DNA from: Roseovarius aestuarii | Lineage (GTDB): Bacteria; Pseudomonadota; Alphaproteobacteria; Rhodobacterales; Rhodobacteraceae | DNA: 64,000 nt | Assembly (NCBI GenBank): GCA_027214255.1 | Contig: JAPWHL010000001.1 | Location: 350,737 to 414,736, forward strand | Reading direction: 5' to 3' | Shown: positions 12,001 to 17,785 of the stretch, piece after piece | How positions within the stretch are numbered: position 1 is the stretch's first letter | Layout: each line of letters begins with the position of its first letter | Translations under genes and position numbers: made by a program | Notes under the pieces: model-generated | What the model was told of the DNA's origin: nothing | The model's input: only the letters and a program-made list of their open reading frames with translations | Database searches by the model: none

Positions 12001-13704
12001 GGTGTCATCTCGGCGGACTTCATCGGTACTGGCGAAGACCTGCATCTTAGCTTCAAGGCCTATGACGTTGATTTTGATGATGAGATCGAAGTCGTGCTGA
12101 ACGGCGAAAGCCTGATGTTCCTTGACGCGGGCGAGATCAACGGATTGAGCGAATACGAAATCACCATCGCAGCGCAAGATCAGCAAACGGGCGCAAATAC
12201 CCTGGAATTCCGCCAAAACCTCAACAACAATTACATCTGGGGTGTGACGGATATCCTGATCGACGATTCCGCGCTGCCTGATTTCACCCTGACGCCGGAC
12301 ACATTGGAGACGGGCAGCTACGGCAACCGGTTTAATGGCACCGAGAACCGTTCCGGTACGGTTACGGCGAGTTTTGAGGGCACGGGCAGCGATCTGACAC
12401 TTGCGTTTGACAGCTTTGATATGGACAGCGACGCCGAGGTCGAGGTGTTTATCAACGATACCAGCCTTGGGTTCTTGTCGGCGGGGGGCAATAATACATT
12501 CCAATTCCATGAATTGGCAATTGATGCGGGGCTGCAATTGGTGGGTGACAACACGATCACCTTTGTTCAGCAGAAAAGTGCGGCGTATATCTGGGGCGTC
12601 ACGGATATTATCCTAAGTGCGAACGGCACTTCGGATACCCGCTTGACGCGCGGTCAAACAGACACGTCCGATTACGGCAATCGCTTCAACGGCACGGCCA
12701 ATACAGACGGTGTGGTATCGGCCAGTTTTGTCGGCTCTGGCGATGATCTGCACCTGAGCTTTAAGGGCTATGATATTGATTTTGATGACGAGATCGAAAT
12801 CATGCTGAACGGCGAAAGCCTGATGTTCATAGACGCAGGCGTGGCGAATGAATTGGTTGGTTATGAGGTGACTATCGCCGCCGAGGACTTGTTAATCGGC
12901 GACAACACGTTGGAATTCCACCAGAATCTGAACAACAACTACATCTGGGGCATAACCGACATCTTGATCGACGAAGCGGCGATGCCGGACTTTGCCCTGA
13001 CCACTAACACCTTGGAAAGCGGCAGCTATGGCAACCGGTTTGAAGGCGCACAGAACAGTTCGGGCACGGTCATGGCGACCTTTGATGGCACTGGGGGTGA
13101 TCTGACACTGGCATTTGACAGCTATGACATGGACAGCGACGCCGAGGTCGAGGTGTTTATCAATGACACCAGCCTCGGGTTCTTGTCCGAAGGTGGCAAT
13201 AACCAGATTCGGTTCCATGAACTGGCCATTGATGCTGACCTACAGGTCGTTGGCGAGAACACGATCAGCTTTGTGCAACAGAAAAGCGCGGCCTATACGT
13301 GGGGGATTACCGATGTCGTCCTTGGGGCCGATAGTGGAACGGATATGCGCCTGATGCGCGGTCAGACCGAAACCACGGATTACGGAAACCGCCTGAACGG
13401 AACGACGGACTCCGATGGTGTGGTATCGGCAGGTTTCATCGGAACCGGTGATGATCTGTATCTTAGCTTTAAGGGCTTTGATGTTGATTATGATGACGAA
13501 ATCGAGATCGTTCTGAACGGTGAAAGCCTGACGTTCCTGAACGCGGGTGTGGCCGATGGGCTGGAGGAATATGAGATTTCCATCGACGCCGCTGATCTGC
13601 AGGTCGGTGAAAACACGTTGGAATTCCGTCAGAACCTGAGCGACAATTACACGTGGGGAGTGACAGATATCCTGATCGACGATGATCCCTTTGGACTGGC
13701 CTAA
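1..13704 (+). CDS. Giant RTX / cadherin-like secreted protein (5' partial)
   Basis: The reading frame is open from base 1, so the start lies upstream; 4567 residues are visible. RTX-type Ca-binding nonapeptides (GGxGxDxLx) form blocks at about nt 300-2850 and 5080-6540. Between and after them are many tandem-95/cadherin-like repeats (motif NDAPVAxxD...LLxNDxDxDGD) at about 2850-5070 and 6540-11240, with He_PIG/dystroglycan-like segments (LPEWLxFD...GTPP) near 8000, 8640, 9200 and 11080. A VCBS-like repeat lies near 11220-11560, and six 118-residue modules close the protein. Known of such families: type I secretion, surface or matrix adhesion, Ca-dependent folding. No transmembrane segment or Hint domain is visible; the C-terminus ends DPFGLA, compatible with a C-terminal type I secretion signal (inference). 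No secretion genes are in the window. Function as an adhesin or biofilm protein is inferred; an enzyme domain could lie in the missing N-terminus. Confidence 0.93.
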   Translation, partial: TVSIASDVAEDIITDFTPGDLGDVLRLSASTPNPFESGRLQIVQDGLDTTIVLTGDDGIARSVLRLENVDASQLTAANFGGVTLVESTPSLSDGETGSTLEGGPLGDLIFGNGGADTIHGYAGNDSLAGGADGDVISGGFGADMVAGEAGHDTLTGGAGDDILSGGSGNDLLTGGDADAEFAGNDVFHGGQGDDTLEGGAEDDTYRFGAFDGSDVITDAGGQDQIVFDDTVTPAMVQVVQLDDGLELRVIGGDTRILLDGAIADPARTAIESVLFDDGTDWDIATLMAQASLTTAGDDSLRLLNGTTMDGQGGNDDLTGTDAADSLTGGTGDDTLRGGGGDDVYTFNLGDGQDLLDDTQGANVIAFGAGIEPGDVTVLRGAPTLILGITGTPDRIDTGFEVAPDMALAEVRFADGTIWTPADMIALALSATEGDDRIYASDADEVLSGLGGDDRIVARGGDDDLSGNAGVDLLEGGLGDDTYRAGIGDDQDRIIDEGGADDVLILGPGITVDDLRISQSSDGSAMIIAFGNEGDRVRIEDALGDGRIETLRLDDGTELSVGDLISRVSSSLDDAVFGDESDNIIDGGLGDDRLSGGEGDDTYHFSRGDGRDILRDGARSAADRLVIDGYTADEVRFTRLGLTSNDLAISFATGDDLIVVADGLATNNAGIETIELSSDGTTLTIADITALLLDIQATDGNDVVLGTDGDDLLTGGAGNDLIVGEWGDDTVRYASGDGDDRIDLRGRGNNIVELTDYLPDDVLRAVRGGPDSNDLVIDFGIAGDRLILVGALHEANRGAVSVTVQFADGTEWTRDDMRARALQDIQTDGNDAIFGFDDEDVINMGVGQDSAFGGDGADTYVYAPGHGADQITDGGLDGATDTVQFSGIDADTVSVSRLFVGSQTVVFSFAGAPGDSLTVVNALTLDGSSVEAYVFDDGTSWDRAALLDLLENTAPVARDDGFFEARADEVLTIDASDVLANDFDADHDGLHILSVDASPNGSAEISPDGLSLLFTPNDGFTGATTLRYTISDDRGGFSQAEIFVNVRPLAEAVDDTGFVVAEDGFLSIDAERLLSNDADGDRMIVGQVFDAVGGAVAMSSEGTISFTPDADYVGPAQFTYAANTPEGGRAEATVYIDVTAVNDAPVARNDGGFSTVENTSLTISAGALLGNDTDIDGDLLTILDVISSPELTVVLDGDGNIQVTPAEDFFGTATFAYRVGDPGGESALAAVTLTVTADDTTTNARDDLFTTNDTGVTLLEDNPVVIGLDRLILNDTSAEGTLQLASVSNAVGGRARLLDNQTVLFEPNSNFNGEASFDYTVDNGQGGRDTATAVLVYEAVNDRPVARGDRYTSEDLTHVLRGTQDTVLTIPILELLKNDYDIEGFSVTFENATGAINGDLVVDGTNIVFTPDEGFYGRASFGYSVTDPEGLVDGAEVLLYFDATSDAPPVAITDQFLVPEDIPTVLRLDTILANDTDVDGSDTFQITGWRYIDPVVDAFTYGIAAVGDLNGEIAFNADGDFVFTPNIDATQSSGIIYQLTDDSGRTAEGLIDIVIVPSEDDPTVVNDLGFVTPLDVPMVIRVDDLLFNDFDIEQIDRDGDGQPDDDLDDPDRPRPTFVGIINVLDPVELAQGNRVSVGSFEVVEFRGEEFMIARFDAGFSGAVVIEYAIEDEAGLQDVGFASATVADFYGLSLTGSPLVDVIEGTALSETIFGYRRDDWIIALDGDDTIKTAEGADLIEAGDGDDFIDAGDDADDIYGGLGFDTVTFEGSNTGVRADLSTLIGQGGYAEGDFYSGIEAFIGTGYEDILGGDDGANMLDGAAGDDLLEGRAGDDTLLGGMGDDTLWGGVGADELIGGEGRDQASYEGSSAAINVSLETGLAFGGDAQGDVLSEIEDILGTDHDDRLTGDEGDNALSGGRGDDTLQGGAGDDLLSGGRGADVLSGGDGIDTADYTLSVEGIDIDLAAGTATGGDATGDSLSGIEILQASYHDDTLRGDDNDNIIRGGRGADIIDGRDGFDTADYGQADEAVAVDLSTGMGTAGEALGDTLTSIEALAGSVHNDTLTGSAGDETFDGRFGDDVLRGGMGSDIYMFGFDSGADRIEETGGAGDVDRLITSSDILTKDISLLQMGDDLFIELERDDGFLIDTVLVAGHFLGEETGLEEIVFGDGTVWDRAAIAAGLRDGRFNAQNDVERFGVEDEVLVIDPSALIANDATEGVEDLELISVQAAQNGTVTLREDGMIAFLGAQDFNGDAFFAYTVRDPLGRESTARVEVNLSAVNDAPVAVDDPLVYGAEDVPLRIRIENLLANDYDVDGDAEMEGLRIVAATPLTDANGDYLRPYEDKDKYDGAATDVTWRLDGQYIELLTRPDHFGFAGFRYVLEDNSGAQSTADVEIYFAPVNDAPRYGARPVSAKLEETTDFTVSQLMQGVYDVEGDEFTFVGLSIGVDGNASDNGIETFDPETGIISFTPLSLGNASISFDVIDALGAEATLEFLINVRPQNLPPVARDDYGLRLDQDSVLIIDPATLMANDTDPDDDPLTFVDVYRFAENGKVRITDDGMIAFIARPNYNGAASFEYTISDGRGGEDTATVHLTILPVNTAPEVRPDIVVGQEDGPQYVIPAEAFGNDLDIEGDVLFFEDTSLLGLLPGKFLSPDHTVRATSGNNTDLPEWLEFDATTMTFTGTPPVELTTPVDVAVFVQDPSNGAVHVFRFAFDPVSDADELEAGISVEADVMADFVVRETFDWSLAPGGNSVAQFDIVDATVEAFVQGGRPLPTWLEFDADTRELSISDFGVDDGDSLARVQIVFTPPARPELGEGERYSTERGFTLEFVIDPEAPNLAAINAVLAGIAGPAGTLGVDLTGSTIEAARESGAPLNDWLTFDASDLSFSGTPPSTYVGAVPVRLDISGGILPDMAIITEAVVDDTFTYQDTDRVRVGTQPERINLETPEDFNGSVALEYTANDGKSAVSDPAYIVFNVLPSREAAVANDDLFEVDEGASITIAVTDLLINDRDDDGDRLRVTDIGGTPNAAVVITPASVVIDVPEGLSAVAGGTWSATLQDGSDLPEWMTLDTSTGQITADVPLATFNDFAIRFVSDNGTESVSAVETVTLNGTVGAMLTYTPTAGFHGDDVLTYTLTDDAEGPVTGQITFDVQSLLDPPTVVTDEVSVLEDGVLVLTPADLMGNDFDVDGDAIRFVDVGNAQNGTVTFDGTDITFTPTAAFNGAATFEYTVTDGRHGQSTGLVEVNVISTNRTPEAVTDLFATDEDTAFEFEIADLLVNDTDLDGDALSFVSIQSEISGGRLLELPDGRYQFVPDENVTGDFTFRYTVTDGAVNATGAVTFNVAPVNDAPIANPDGLFLGKQDSEIRIDFADLLANDRDVEGDDFSIVEIFDGDNGTVYQDGDQAVFTGRAGYFGDGGFSYRVTDAEGATSVGYASLLVLPLYDVPVAVSDAGFEVLEDTSLVIDEATLMANDDLPLGSDVEFLGLSVAFGDTNNATVTELEDGQWRITPTENFFGELTLRYALTNELGFEVPTTVTVNVLGVDDAPVATDDTLVLTEDTPRAIFVTELLANDFDVDRQAFQITRLLEAEGVTVELTEDGQVIITPDAEYAGAAYFTYEITDTTGASDTARVDVTVQPQNDAPVISLVGPLYGAEDTALSITLPEGAISDADGNALVVELRSEGGGALPEWLSFDPEFMTLTGTPPADFNGVVALELFVSDSIAETVRAVELRIGAVNDAAVFGGALTGTITEAGGVDNGVDPDGGEITGRATTTDVDGANNSFVATGVTTSDMGYGTFTTDASGTWTYALDNDNPTVEALNAGDTLSDTFTLTAADLTTQVVTITVNGADDPSADFVLTPNAMETGRYGNRFEGATNATGTVKATFAGTGADMVLAFRSFDMDSGSEVEVFLNGVSQGFLPEGGSNQYQYHELSVDASQQVAGENLLSFVQHNSPTNIWGITDVVLASRNASDIQLTRGQVETQDYGHRFNGTVNPEGVISADFIGTGEDLHLSFKAYDVDFDDEIEVVLNGESLMFLDAGEINGLSEYEITIAAQDQQTGANTLEFRQNLNNNYIWGVTDILIDDSALPDFTLTPDTLETGSYGNRFNGTENRSGTVTASFEGTGSDLTLAFDSFDMDSDAEVEVFINDTSLGFLSAGGNNTFQFHELAIDAGLQLVGDNTITFVQQKSAAYIWGVTDIILSANGTSDTRLTRGQTDTSDYGNRFNGTANTDGVVSASFVGSGDDLHLSFKGYDIDFDDEIEIMLNGESLMFIDAGVANELVGYEVTIAAEDLLIGDNTLEFHQNLNNNYIWGITDILIDEAAMPDFALTTNTLESGSYGNRFEGAQNSSGTVMATFDGTGGDLTLAFDSYDMDSDAEVEVFINDTSLGFLSEGGNNQIRFHELAIDADLQVVGENTISFVQQKSAAYTWGITDVVLGADSGTDMRLMRGQTETTDYGNRLNGTTDSDGVVSAGFIGTGDDLYLSFKGFDVDYDDEIEIVLNGESLTFLNAGVADGLEEYEISIDAADLQVGENTLEFRQNLSDNYTWGVTDILIDDDPFGLA
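11572..13695 (+). repeat. Six in-frame 354-bp modules, alternating A-B-A-B-A-B
   Basis: Modules start at 11572 (A1), 11926 (B1), 12280 (A2), 12634 (B2), 12988 (A3) and 13342 (B3). Every step is exactly 354 bp, 118 residues, with no insertion or deletion. A modules share LTPN/D..ETG.YGNRF, FD.DS..EVEVF.N and WGITD; B modules share LTRGQ, DYGNRFNGT, D.DFDDEIE..LNGESL and WGVTDILID. The A and B types are themselves related, so the array looks like an old duplication of one module into a pair and then triplication of the 708-bp pair. The fold is not recognised; repeated D-rich strands and the conserved Trp suggest a beta-sandwich that may bind calcium or glycan (inference). Confidence 0.9.
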
Positions 13705-13731
13705 CGCAGCACACGCAAGCCAAACCCGATG

Positions 13732-13771
13732 AACCACCCCGTCTGCCCGTCAGGCGGGGTGGTTTTCTTTT
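13732..13771 (+). terminator. Rho-independent terminator after the giant RTX gene
   Basis: AACCACCCCG at 13732-13741 pairs with CGGGGTGGTT at 13755-13764, the inner bases CTG/CAG extend the stem, and a T-rich run (TTTTCTTTT) follows. It lies 27 nt after the stop codon of the giant gene. Confidence 0.85.
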
Positions 13772-13903
13772 GGGATGCCTTAGTCGGGTTGATGTCTGTG
13801 CCTTGCGCTATGGAGCTGTCGTTCAAGGCCGGATCTGAAAATTGGCCGTTCAATGGTTCATAACGGCTGGTTTCTGTTTGGGAAGGCTGTATAGAGTGCG
13901 GTC

Positions 13904-14254
13904 ATGAAGACTGCATTGCGCCATCAGATACTGTGTTTGGTATCGGTGATCGTGTTGATCACCGGCAGCTTTGTATCTGCTAGGGCTTTGGCACCAGAGC
14001 AGATAGATGTGGCGCAAGCCGAGGCGATGTTGGCCGGTTTCACATTGGATGACATCTGCGGTGGCGGGCCGGGGCCAAAGCATCACTGCCCCTTTTGCAA
14101 ACTCTTGCCATCGGTCGACGCCTTGTCAGCGCCTGAACGCGGGTCGCAAGCACAACGGGTTGAATACCGATGTTTGTCGGATCAGCTTGATCGCGGGGCG
14201 CAGGCAAAGCATTGCGCGCATGCGCCCAGAGCACCACCCCCCATCATTTTGTGA
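13904..14254 (+). CDS. Small exported CPFC-motif protein of the haem locus (DUF2946-like)
   Basis: A 116-residue protein with an N-terminal hydrophobic segment (residues about 8-26, ending near SARA) that looks like a signal peptide. The mature part carries DICGGG..., a KHHCPFCKLL motif around residue 60 and two further cysteines. His-Cys-x-x-Cys motifs of this kind occur in the DUF2946 family, small proteins often found beside TonB receptor or metal genes; the assignment here is from motif and context, not from a search. It is the first gene upstream of the haem receptor and could bind metal or haem in the periplasm (inference). No convincing Shine-Dalgarno sequence is next to the ATG. The stop is followed by a weak GC hairpin at 14261-14283 without a T-run. 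Confidence 0.55.
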   Translation: MKTALRHQILCLVSVIVLITGSFVSARALAPEQIDVAQAEAMLAGFTLDDICGGGPGPKHHCPFCKLLPSVDALSAPERGSQAQRVEYRCLSDQLDRGAQAKHCAHAPRAPPPIIL

Positions 14255-14376
14255 GCGTGAACCCCGACGGATGTGTCGGGGGTGTTCAAGCGTGTAGGCG
14301 CCACAGGGCGCCGCAGGCTGCGCGATGAGGTTATCTCATTCGTGCAACTGATGGGATCGACGATGAAAACCTTCCG

Positions 14377-14823
14377 ATGTTCCGGGGCCCGTTTGCGGGG
14401 ATGAGACCGGACGAGACATATCAAAACGCAGCGGTGCGTGGCGTAATCGCGTGTTTGCGCGGGCTGCTGCTGATCGCGCTTTTGTTCAGCGGCACTGTCC
14501 CTGACGGCATGATGCGTGTGGCTCAGCCGGGCGAGGGGCTACGCCTTGTACTGTGCACTCCGGAAGGGATTTCCGAGGTGTGGTTGGCCGAAGATGGCAG
14601 CGTCACGCCCGTTGAGAATGCTCCATCAGGCTCAGACGTTGATCACACGCCAACGCAATGCGTGCAGGTTAGCGCAACGTGGCAGGCTCAAACCGCGCCC
14701 ATGCCAACACCCGTCCGATGGGCGCGTTCTTTCACGCTTGCGCGGCGGGGGGGAGATCAGATTGCGCTTTGGTCCAGACCCGGCCGCCCTCAACTGTCAC
14801 GTGCGCCGCCCGTTCCTGCCTAA
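14377..14823 (+). CDS. Second small exported protein of the haem locus (DUF2946-like)
   Basis: A 148-residue protein with one hydrophobic N-terminal segment (around residues 22-40, GLLLIALLFSG), then RLVLCTPEG, a phrase I associate with DUF2946 proteins. Only two cysteines remain after the hydrophobic segment, and the CPFC motif of its neighbour is absent, so it may be a diverged partner. ATG 14401 (MRPDET) is an alternative start with a GCGGGG sequence just upstream. A short inverted repeat, ATGAG-gttat-CTCAT, at 14335-14349 precedes it and could be an operator. Placed between the CPFC protein and the TonB receptor, it probably belongs to the haem/iron uptake unit; the molecular role is unknown. 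Confidence 0.5.
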   Translation: MFRGPFAGMRPDETYQNAAVRGVIACLRGLLLIALLFSGTVPDGMMRVAQPGEGLRLVLCTPEGISEVWLAEDGSVTPVENAPSGSDVDHTPTQCVQVSATWQAQTAPMPTPVRWARSFTLARRGGDQIALWSRPGRPQLSRAPPVPA

Positions 14824-14936
14824 GCCGACAAGCTTTTGCAGGGGGCGGTTTGGCATCGCTATGTGGTGCCTTCCTGTCTCCAGATCTTTTTTAACCTGCC
14901 CGATGAACCGTGGCAGGACCCTACGGAGACAACACG

Positions 14937-16892
14937 ATGAACACGACTATTCACCCCGTGCAGCGGGTGCGACTTGGCGCGACAGCAGGCAGAAAACCCT
15001 TGAAAACCCCCATGTTTCGGGGGGCGGTGATCGGCCTGATGACCAGCAGCGCCCTGATAACTAGCGCGCAGGCCCAAGAGGTTGCTGACCTTGGAACCAT
15101 CGTATTGACGGCCACCGGTCAGGAACAAAGCCTTGCCGATGTTCAGGCCAGCGTTCAAGTGATCGAAAACGACATGATCGAAACATCCAGCGCGCGAAAC
15201 GCAACCGAGCTGTTGCGCAATGCGGTTGGTATCGATGCCCGCAGTTCCGGCTCGAACGAGGTGATTTCCATCCGTGGTCAGGGCAGCACACGCACGCTGG
15301 TTCTGGTCGACGGTCAGGAACGGACCGGTGCATATGGAACGTTCAATCTCAACAACATCCCTACGCAAGAGATCGAGCGCATCGAGATCGTGCGCGGCCC
15401 GATGTCGGCGCTTTATGGGGCGGACGCGCTTGGCGGGGTCATTAACGTGATCACCCGGCGTCCCGGCGATGATCCCGGTGCAACGGTCTCGGTTCTGGTC
15501 GGGGCCAGCCCCGATGACGGCGACCGGGCGACTGTGCAACTTGGGGCAAGCGTCGAGACCGGCGACGAGACCCTCGGCCAACGGTTCTCGGTGCAAATGG
15601 ACCGCACGGATGGATATGCGTTGCCGACAACTGCTATCGGCGAGGATTTCAGCTCGATGGACCGGATATCGCTGGCTTGGGCGGGCAGTTGGAGACCCAG
15701 CGACGGGCAGGAGTTGCGCTGGCGCCTAGAAGGCTATCGCCAAAAGGACGAGCGCGACGCAATCGTGACGCGCACGGGCGTGCCTTATACCGCGATTGAA
15801 GAAGAGGACCGTGTCAGCGCGGACCTGTCTTGGACGCAAGACCTTGGGCAAGGCCAGCTGACGTTATCGGGGATGCTCAGCTATTCGGAGGGCATGGCAA
15901 ACCGGGCTTACCCTGTTAACGAAGGCAGTGAGCATCTGAAAGCGCGACTTCAGGCGCGCTATGACGTGGCCTTCGGAGATCACAACCTGAGCTTTGCCGC
16001 AGGGGCAGAGCACGAAGAAATCTCGATCGATACCTATACGAATGATATTTCAGAGCTTCAGACCTTCGCATTGGTGCAGGACGAATGGTACATAAATGAC
16101 CGCATGGTCATGACGATGGGTGTCCGGGTTGATGACTATGAAAGCTTTGGAACCACCGTCAATCCAAGGTTTTCCATTGGGTCGTTGGGCGATGGGTTCA
16201 CATGGCGCGTCGGGGCAGGTACGGCCTTTCGCGCACCGAATATTTCGGAACGCTATGCCAACATTACACGTGGTCTTAGCCTGATTTCGGGCAATCCGAA
16301 CCTTGAGCCAGAAACGTCAGTCTCATACGAGGTGGCTGCAGGGTGGCGCGATGCGACCCGCAGTATCGAATTGGTTTACCATGACAGCAAGGTCGATGAC
16401 CTGATCGGTTACGTCTACACCGGGCGCGTGGTGAACGGATATTCAGTTATCGAATCTCAGAACGTGGACAAGGCACGTATCAAGGGGCTGGAACTGACGG
16501 GCAGTTGGCAACCGAGCGAGCAGTGGGATTTCTCGGCCTCGTTTGAATATCTTGATGCGCGTGACGAGGCCACGGGTGACAGGCTGACGGGACGCTATCG
16601 GACGGCCTACAGCCTTGCTTCGACCTACAGCTTTGAAGATTGGAAAATCACCGGACGCTTGCGCGGCTTGCAAGGCTATCTTGATGCAAACGACACGGAT
16701 GCGACAACGTTTTACACGTCGGGATTTACCACCGTGGATGTTAACGCCGTCTACGCAATCAACGACTCCACCGAGGTCAGCTTTGGTGTGGATAACGTTT
16801 TTGACGAACAGATGGATCCTAACTATTCCACCGCGCGCTATCGCGAGGACGTGGGCCGCTTTGCGTATTTCAGCTTTAAGCGGAGCTTTTGA
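14937..16892 (+). CDS. hmuR: TonB-dependent haem/iron receptor
   Basis: A 651-residue outer-membrane receptor. The start at 14937 (MNTTIHP) is chosen because GGAG lies 8 nt upstream and the following segment, ending ITSAQAQ, is a typical signal peptide; an upstream GTG at 14910 has no such support. A TonB-box-like stretch (LGTIVLTATG) starts the mature protein. The plug domain follows, with TELLRNAVGID, SIRGQGS and VRGPMSALYGADALGGVINVITRR. The rest is a beta-barrel ending in the aromatic FKRSF. The gene overlaps the next by one base (TGATG), so receptor and hmuS are translated together. Haem as the ligand is inferred from the hmuSTUV operon directly downstream; a siderophore receptor is less likely. 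Iron-dependent regulation is expected, but I could not identify a reliable box. Confidence 0.85.
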   Translation: MNTTIHPVQRVRLGATAGRKPLKTPMFRGAVIGLMTSSALITSAQAQEVADLGTIVLTATGQEQSLADVQASVQVIENDMIETSSARNATELLRNAVGIDARSSGSNEVISIRGQGSTRTLVLVDGQERTGAYGTFNLNNIPTQEIERIEIVRGPMSALYGADALGGVINVITRRPGDDPGATVSVLVGASPDDGDRATVQLGASVETGDETLGQRFSVQMDRTDGYALPTTAIGEDFSSMDRISLAWAGSWRPSDGQELRWRLEGYRQKDERDAIVTRTGVPYTAIEEEDRVSADLSWTQDLGQGQLTLSGMLSYSEGMANRAYPVNEGSEHLKARLQARYDVAFGDHNLSFAAGAEHEEISIDTYTNDISELQTFALVQDEWYINDRMVMTMGVRVDDYESFGTTVNPRFSIGSLGDGFTWRVGAGTAFRAPNISERYANITRGLSLISGNPNLEPETSVSYEVAAGWRDATRSIELVYHDSKVDDLIGYVYTGRVVNGYSVIESQNVDKARIKGLELTGSWQPSEQWDFSASFEYLDARDEATGDRLTGRYRTAYSLASTYSFEDWKITGRLRGLQGYLDANDTDATTFYTSGFTTVDVNAVYAINDSTEVSFGVDNVFDEQMDPNYSTARYREDVGRFAYFSFKRSF

Positions 16893-17785
16893 TGCAAATG
16901 AACAATTCAGAAAAAGCTCTGTCGCCGGATGAAATCCTTGCAGGCTGGCGCGCGTTGGTAGCGACAGGGGCGCATGTGCATCTGCCCCAGATTGCCGAAC
17001 ATCTAAAGGTACCCCAAGCGGCGCTTCTGGCGGCGCGGGTCGGCACGGGGGCCACGCGCCTGCAACCCGACCTTGCGGCGGTGCTGCGTCCTATTCGGGA
17101 CTGGCACCGCGTTCTTCTGGTTGCTTCCAGCGAGTTGGGTGTGTTCATGCCAATGGACCATATTACGAACCTGACCGAGGACAGCACGGGTCTTGGTCTG
17201 TTCGGGGATACATCGAGCGCGCGGATTGATCCGTCGCTTGCGCATGAGGTTTACATCTTTGAGGACAATGAAACCGGCCCCGGAACATCAAAATCCATTC
17301 AGGCCTTTGACGGGGCGGGACAATCGCTGTTGAAGGTCATCCTGTTTCACAAGCCTAGTTTCCGCGCGGCGTTGGACTGGACCGCAGGATTTGTGCATCC
17401 GGATCAATCACGCAAGTGGCGCCCCGCGACAGGGGGCGATGCGGGAGGATCATCTGCGATTGCTCGGAACAACAAGGTGGCTGAAACCGGCGGGCAGGGG
17501 GGCGACATGCCTCCTCATGCCTTTGCCGAAACGTTGGAGCATGTCCGCGAAACGGGTCAGCAGCTGGAAATCAGGGCCCGCAGCCCGGGGGTGGATGTGA
17601 CGTGGCGCGGGCAGCTCACAAAATTGCGGCTCGTCGGGCCAATGGTGCATCTGCACGAGGCAACTCTGCGCGCACATCTCAATCTGGCAAAGGCGACTGC
17701 GGGAGGGACAAAGGATGCCTTAACCGCGCTTTTTGTTCCCGGTCAGAGCGTACCGGCCTTGGAAATCGTGAAAGGGGGCTCTTGA
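16892..17785 (+). CDS. hmuS: HmuS-like haem-handling/degrading protein
   Basis: A 297-residue cytosolic protein without signal peptide. The N-terminal part (ILAGWRALVATGAHVHLPQIA) and the central YIFEDNETGPGTSKSIQAFD...KVILFHKPSFRAALD segment match the HemS/HmuS/ChuX-type haem-utilisation fold. These proteins receive haem after import and store or degrade it. Family members are usually nearer 340-350 residues, so this one is short, mainly in the C-terminal half. The chosen ATG overlaps the receptor stop codon by one base; the stop in turn overlaps the hmuT ATG (TGATG), a coupled operon. Whether it degrades haem or only carries it cannot be told from sequence. Confidence 0.78.
   Translation: MQMNNSEKALSPDEILAGWRALVATGAHVHLPQIAEHLKVPQAALLAARVGTGATRLQPDLAAVLRPIRDWHRVLLVASSELGVFMPMDHITNLTEDSTGLGLFGDTSSARIDPSLAHEVYIFEDNETGPGTSKSIQAFDGAGQSLLKVILFHKPSFRAALDWTAGFVHPDQSRKWRPATGGDAGGSSAIARNNKVAETGGQGGDMPPHAFAETLEHVRETGQQLEIRARSPGVDVTWRGQLTKLRLVGPMVHLHEATLRAHLNLAKATAGGTKDALTALFVPGQSVPALEIVKGGS

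Noticed and set aside
129..13737. Many long open frames on the minus strand and other plus frames of the giant RTX gene
   Set aside because: They are antisense or shifted readings of GC-rich repetitive codons (poly His/Arg/Ser-type products) without ribosome sites.
14335..14349. ATGAG-gttat-CTCAT as an iron-responsive box
   Set aside because: Arms and spacing do not match the Fur, Irr or RirA consensus I know; noted only as a short dyad.
14516..15064. 182-codon open frame over the second small exported gene and the receptor start
   Set aside because: It overlaps two better supported genes in another frame and its product is low-complexity Arg/Pro-rich.
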